Source: Akkermansiaceae bacterium
Lineage (GTDB): Bacteria; Verrucomicrobiota; Verrucomicrobiia; Verrucomicrobiales; Akkermansiaceae
Assembly (NCBI GenBank): GCA_947491475.1
Contig: CANLKN010000026.1
Span: 1-39,921 of the forward strand
Length of the DNA: 39,921 nucleotides
Reading direction: 5' to 3'
Shown here in pieces: positions 38,232 through 39,921 of this stretch (its first letter is position 1; each line of letters opens with the position of its first letter). The notes under the pieces were generated by a model, which saw nothing but the letters and a program-made list of their open reading frames with translations, did no database searches and had not been told where the DNA came from. Both the position numbers and the translations under genes were made by a program.

Positions 38232-39446
38232 ATGAGTAATTCTTTGGATTCACGCCGCAATTTCATCGGTGGATTGGCGGCCGCCACCATGCTGCGCCCG
38301 CTCTCTTCCCGAGGTCAGGAATCCACCACACCGCCGGTATTGCGCAAGATCAGGATCGGTTTGGTCGGCTGCGGAGGCCGTGGAGCGTGGATCGCCGGGC
38401 TTTTCCAACAACACACCGGATATGAATTCCATGCCGTGGCCGATTATTTCCAGGAAGTCGCGGACCGCGGTGGAGACTCGCTCGGGGTGGACAAGAGTCG
38501 CAGGTTTTCGGGACTTTCCGGATACCGGAAACTCATCGAAAGCGGCGTGGAGGCGGTGATTTTCGAAACGCCGCCCTATTTCCTTCCCGAACAGGCTGCC
38601 GCCGCAGTGGCGGCCGGGCTTCACGTTTTCATGGCAAAACCGGTCGCGGTGGACGTCCCTGGCTGCCTCGCCATCGAAGCCGCGGGAAAACTGGCCACTG
38701 GAAAACAACGCGTGTTTCTGGTCGATTACCAGATGCCCACGGAGCCCTCGAACATCGAGGTTGTCAAACGCATCCGCGAGGGAGCTATCGGCGAATTGGC
38801 ACAAATCCAGACCTTCGGCGTGGGCTCCGGAAGCGCGGACTTGCCCAAAACATCGACCATCGAGAGCCGCCTGCAAAACCTCATATGGATCAACGACATC
38901 TCTCTCGGCTGTGATTACATCGGAAACTATGACATCCATGCCATCGACACCGCCCTCTGGGTCACGGGCGAGCGCCCGCTCTCCGCATCCGGATCCTCTC
39001 GCATCATGCGGGCGGATCCCCATGGCGACTCGCGCGACGTGTGCTCGGTGATCTATCAGTATCCCGGCGGCCTCGTTCACAATCATTTCGGACAGTCGCT
39101 CAACAACATCGCCACGGCGAGCCTCATGGCCGTGGTCCATGGCCGGATCGCCCACGCGCAGGTGAATTACTGGGGCAAGTCCTTTGTGCGTGGAGGACCG
39201 GCACAATACAACGGCGGCGATATTCCCAATCTCTATCAGACCGGGGCGGAGCGGAATATCGCCACCTTCCATAGCCAGATCAGCACCGGCGATTTCACCA
39301 ACGCCACCGTGCGGCGCTCGGTGGACGGCTGCCTTGCCTGCATTCTCGGCCGCGAAGCCGCCGCCCGCCATGGCACGCTCACCATGGATGAGTTGTTGAA
39401 GGAGAACCGCCGCCTCGAAGTCAATCTGGAGGGCCTCAAGGCATAA
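38232..39446 (+). CDS. Tat-exported Gfo/Idh/MocA-family oxidoreductase
   Basis: 404 residues from ATG 38232. A twin-Arg signal (DSRRNFIGGLAAATML) predicts Tat export. The NAD(P)-binding fold starts at KIRIGLVGCGGRGAWIAGLF. MAKPVAVDVPG matches the conserved KP loop and DYQMPTEPSN follows. The C-terminal half has NDISLGCDYIGNYDIHAIDT, the substrate domain with the usual Asp/His. Such exported members act on sugars or inositol-like compounds; the substrate is unknown. An open frame upstream to 37836 is only a shadow of the beta-helix gene. A truncated sugar-isomerase-like gene follows directly. Confidence 0.88.
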   Translation: MSNSLDSRRNFIGGLAAATMLRPLSSRGQESTTPPVLRKIRIGLVGCGGRGAWIAGLFQQHTGYEFHAVADYFQEVADRGGDSLGVDKSRRFSGLSGYRKLIESGVEAVIFETPPYFLPEQAAAAVAAGLHVFMAKPVAVDVPGCLAIEAAGKLATGKQRVFLVDYQMPTEPSNIEVVKRIREGAIGELAQIQTFGVGSGSADLPKTSTIESRLQNLIWINDISLGCDYIGNYDIHAIDTALWVTGERPLSASGSSRIMRADPHGDSRDVCSVIYQYPGGLVHNHFGQSLNNIATASLMAVVHGRIAHAQVNYWGKSFVRGGPAQYNGGDIPNLYQTGAERNIATFHSQISTGDFTNATVRRSVDGCLACILGREAAARHGTLTMDELLKENRRLEVNLEGLKA

Positions 39447-39448
39447 CT

Positions 39449-39655
39449 CCTCTCCACCGGCTCATCCCCATTGCATGGCTTTGCGGTGTGTCGTTCGCCG
39501 CTGCGGCGGAACAGCCCCTGTTCGCCATGGATACCGGCACCCGCGATGCCACGCACCAGACGGCCGAAGCTCAGGTGGCATTGGCCAAGGAAATCGGATT
39601 CGCCGGCATCGCCCCCACCTACAGCACGCCCGAAAATTATAACGGACAGAAATAA
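39449..39655 (+). pseudogene. N-terminal fragment of an exported sugar isomerase/epimerase-like protein
   Basis: The frame reads LHRLIPIAWLCGVSFAAAAE (signal-like) then MDTGTRDATHQTAEAQVALA and KEIGFAGIAPTYSTPENYN before stop codons at 39653. LAKEIGFAGIAPTY is typical of the first strand of xylose-isomerase-like TIM barrels. No good start codon lies in frame, and the remaining 200 or so residues are missing. The break comes just before AT-rich sequence and a transposase gene, so an insertion or deletion cut it. It probably formed a pair with the oxidoreductase. Confidence 0.65.
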
Positions 39656-39703
39656 TAAAATATTGTGCTTGCCTTGGTGCTCTGGGATTGATTTTGTCGC
39701 GAC

Positions 39704-39921
39704 ATGGCGCGAGTGCGATGGATTGTTCCTTGGGCGGATTCGGAGGAGAAACCTGCAATTTATCACTGCATTGCGCGGGTGGTGGACAAGCGCTTTGCTT
39801 TCGCGGCGGAGGATAAGGAGCAGTTCCGCACTTACATGCGCATGATGGAGAATTTTTCCGGCTGCCGGGTGCTGGCTTATTGCGTGATGTGCAACCATTT
39901 CCACTTGCTGCTGGAGGTGAC
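39704..39921 (+). mobile_element. IS200-like / RAYT (Y1) transposase, 5' part, cut by the window end
   Basis: The first 72 codons are seen from ATG 39704. IVPWADSEEKPAIYHCIARV is the usual start of REP-associated tyrosine transposases, and YCVMCNHFHLLLEV holds the HUH metal-binding motif (HFH). The catalytic Tyr lies beyond the window. These proteins cut single-stranded hairpins and can spread short repeats. The element follows the truncated isomerase-like gene, which it may have interrupted. Confidence 0.88.

Noticed and set aside
35198-38290. A 1030-codon open frame on the minus strand
   Set aside because: It is the antisense of the GC-rich beta-helix gene; its composition (very Arg-, Ala- and Pro-rich) and lack of any domain mark it as a shadow.

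Overview
The window looks like a chromosomal piece of a GC-rich member of the Verrucomicrobiota (the Luteolibacter/Haloferula/Verrucomicrobium side is an inference). The grounds are two secreted proteins ending in PEP-CTERM sorting tails, an autotransporter-type beta-strand repeat protein with an N-terminal lectin-like domain, an alpha-helical repeat protein of the kind common in this phylum, a GH106-like sugar hydrolase, a Tat-exported Gfo/Idh/MocA oxidoreductase, and start codons that mostly lack a Shine-Dalgarno motif. No rRNA, tRNA or CRISPR array was found.

Layout. Bases 1-2400 are an accessory patch: two hypothetical genes of lower GC separated by hairpins, the last 73 codons of an integron-type tyrosine recombinase, and a 270-bp remnant of a second acs gene (promoter region plus 24 codons). 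Next come an NlpC/P60-like exported protein, a ChrA chromate transporter fused to an unrelated membrane domain, purN, an M29 aminopeptidase, a small unknown gene and gap with a strong terminator. Bases 8.9-13.8 kb hold two class A penicillin-binding proteins, the second with a broken transpeptidase site, and a convergent zinc-ribbon/LysM protein. A helical-repeat protein and a compact arsenic operon (arsR, DUF6428, acr3, arsC) follow.

From 17.7 to 25.4 kb lie a frameshifted GH106-like gene, a PEP-CTERM subtilase, a 50-residue entericidin-type lipoprotein and a lectin/autotransporter-repeat PEP-CTERM protein. A MidA-type methyltransferase and a third PBP-like protein share one CATG at their divergent starts. 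The third PBP has lost the transpeptidase serine, lysine and asparagine. An acs, coiled-coil, GNAT operon and a secreted protein come next. The right end (33.8-39.9 kb) is accessory again: repeats, a C-terminal fragment and a frameshifted full copy of a Ca-binding/beta-helix protein, the oxidoreductase, a truncated sugar-isomerase-like gene and the start of an IS200-like (RAYT) transposase.

How it works together. Three PBP-like glycosyltransferases with one intact transpeptidase suggest strand polymerisation uncoupled from crosslinking in two of them. The arsenic genes form a self-regulated efflux and reduction unit. The exported hydrolase, beta-helix and oxidoreductase genes suggest polysaccharide use, but several are decaying. 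The best leads are the two pseudo-transpeptidase PBPs, the ChrA fusion, the integrase/acs-remnant patch, and the C-rich leaders in place of Shine-Dalgarno sites.
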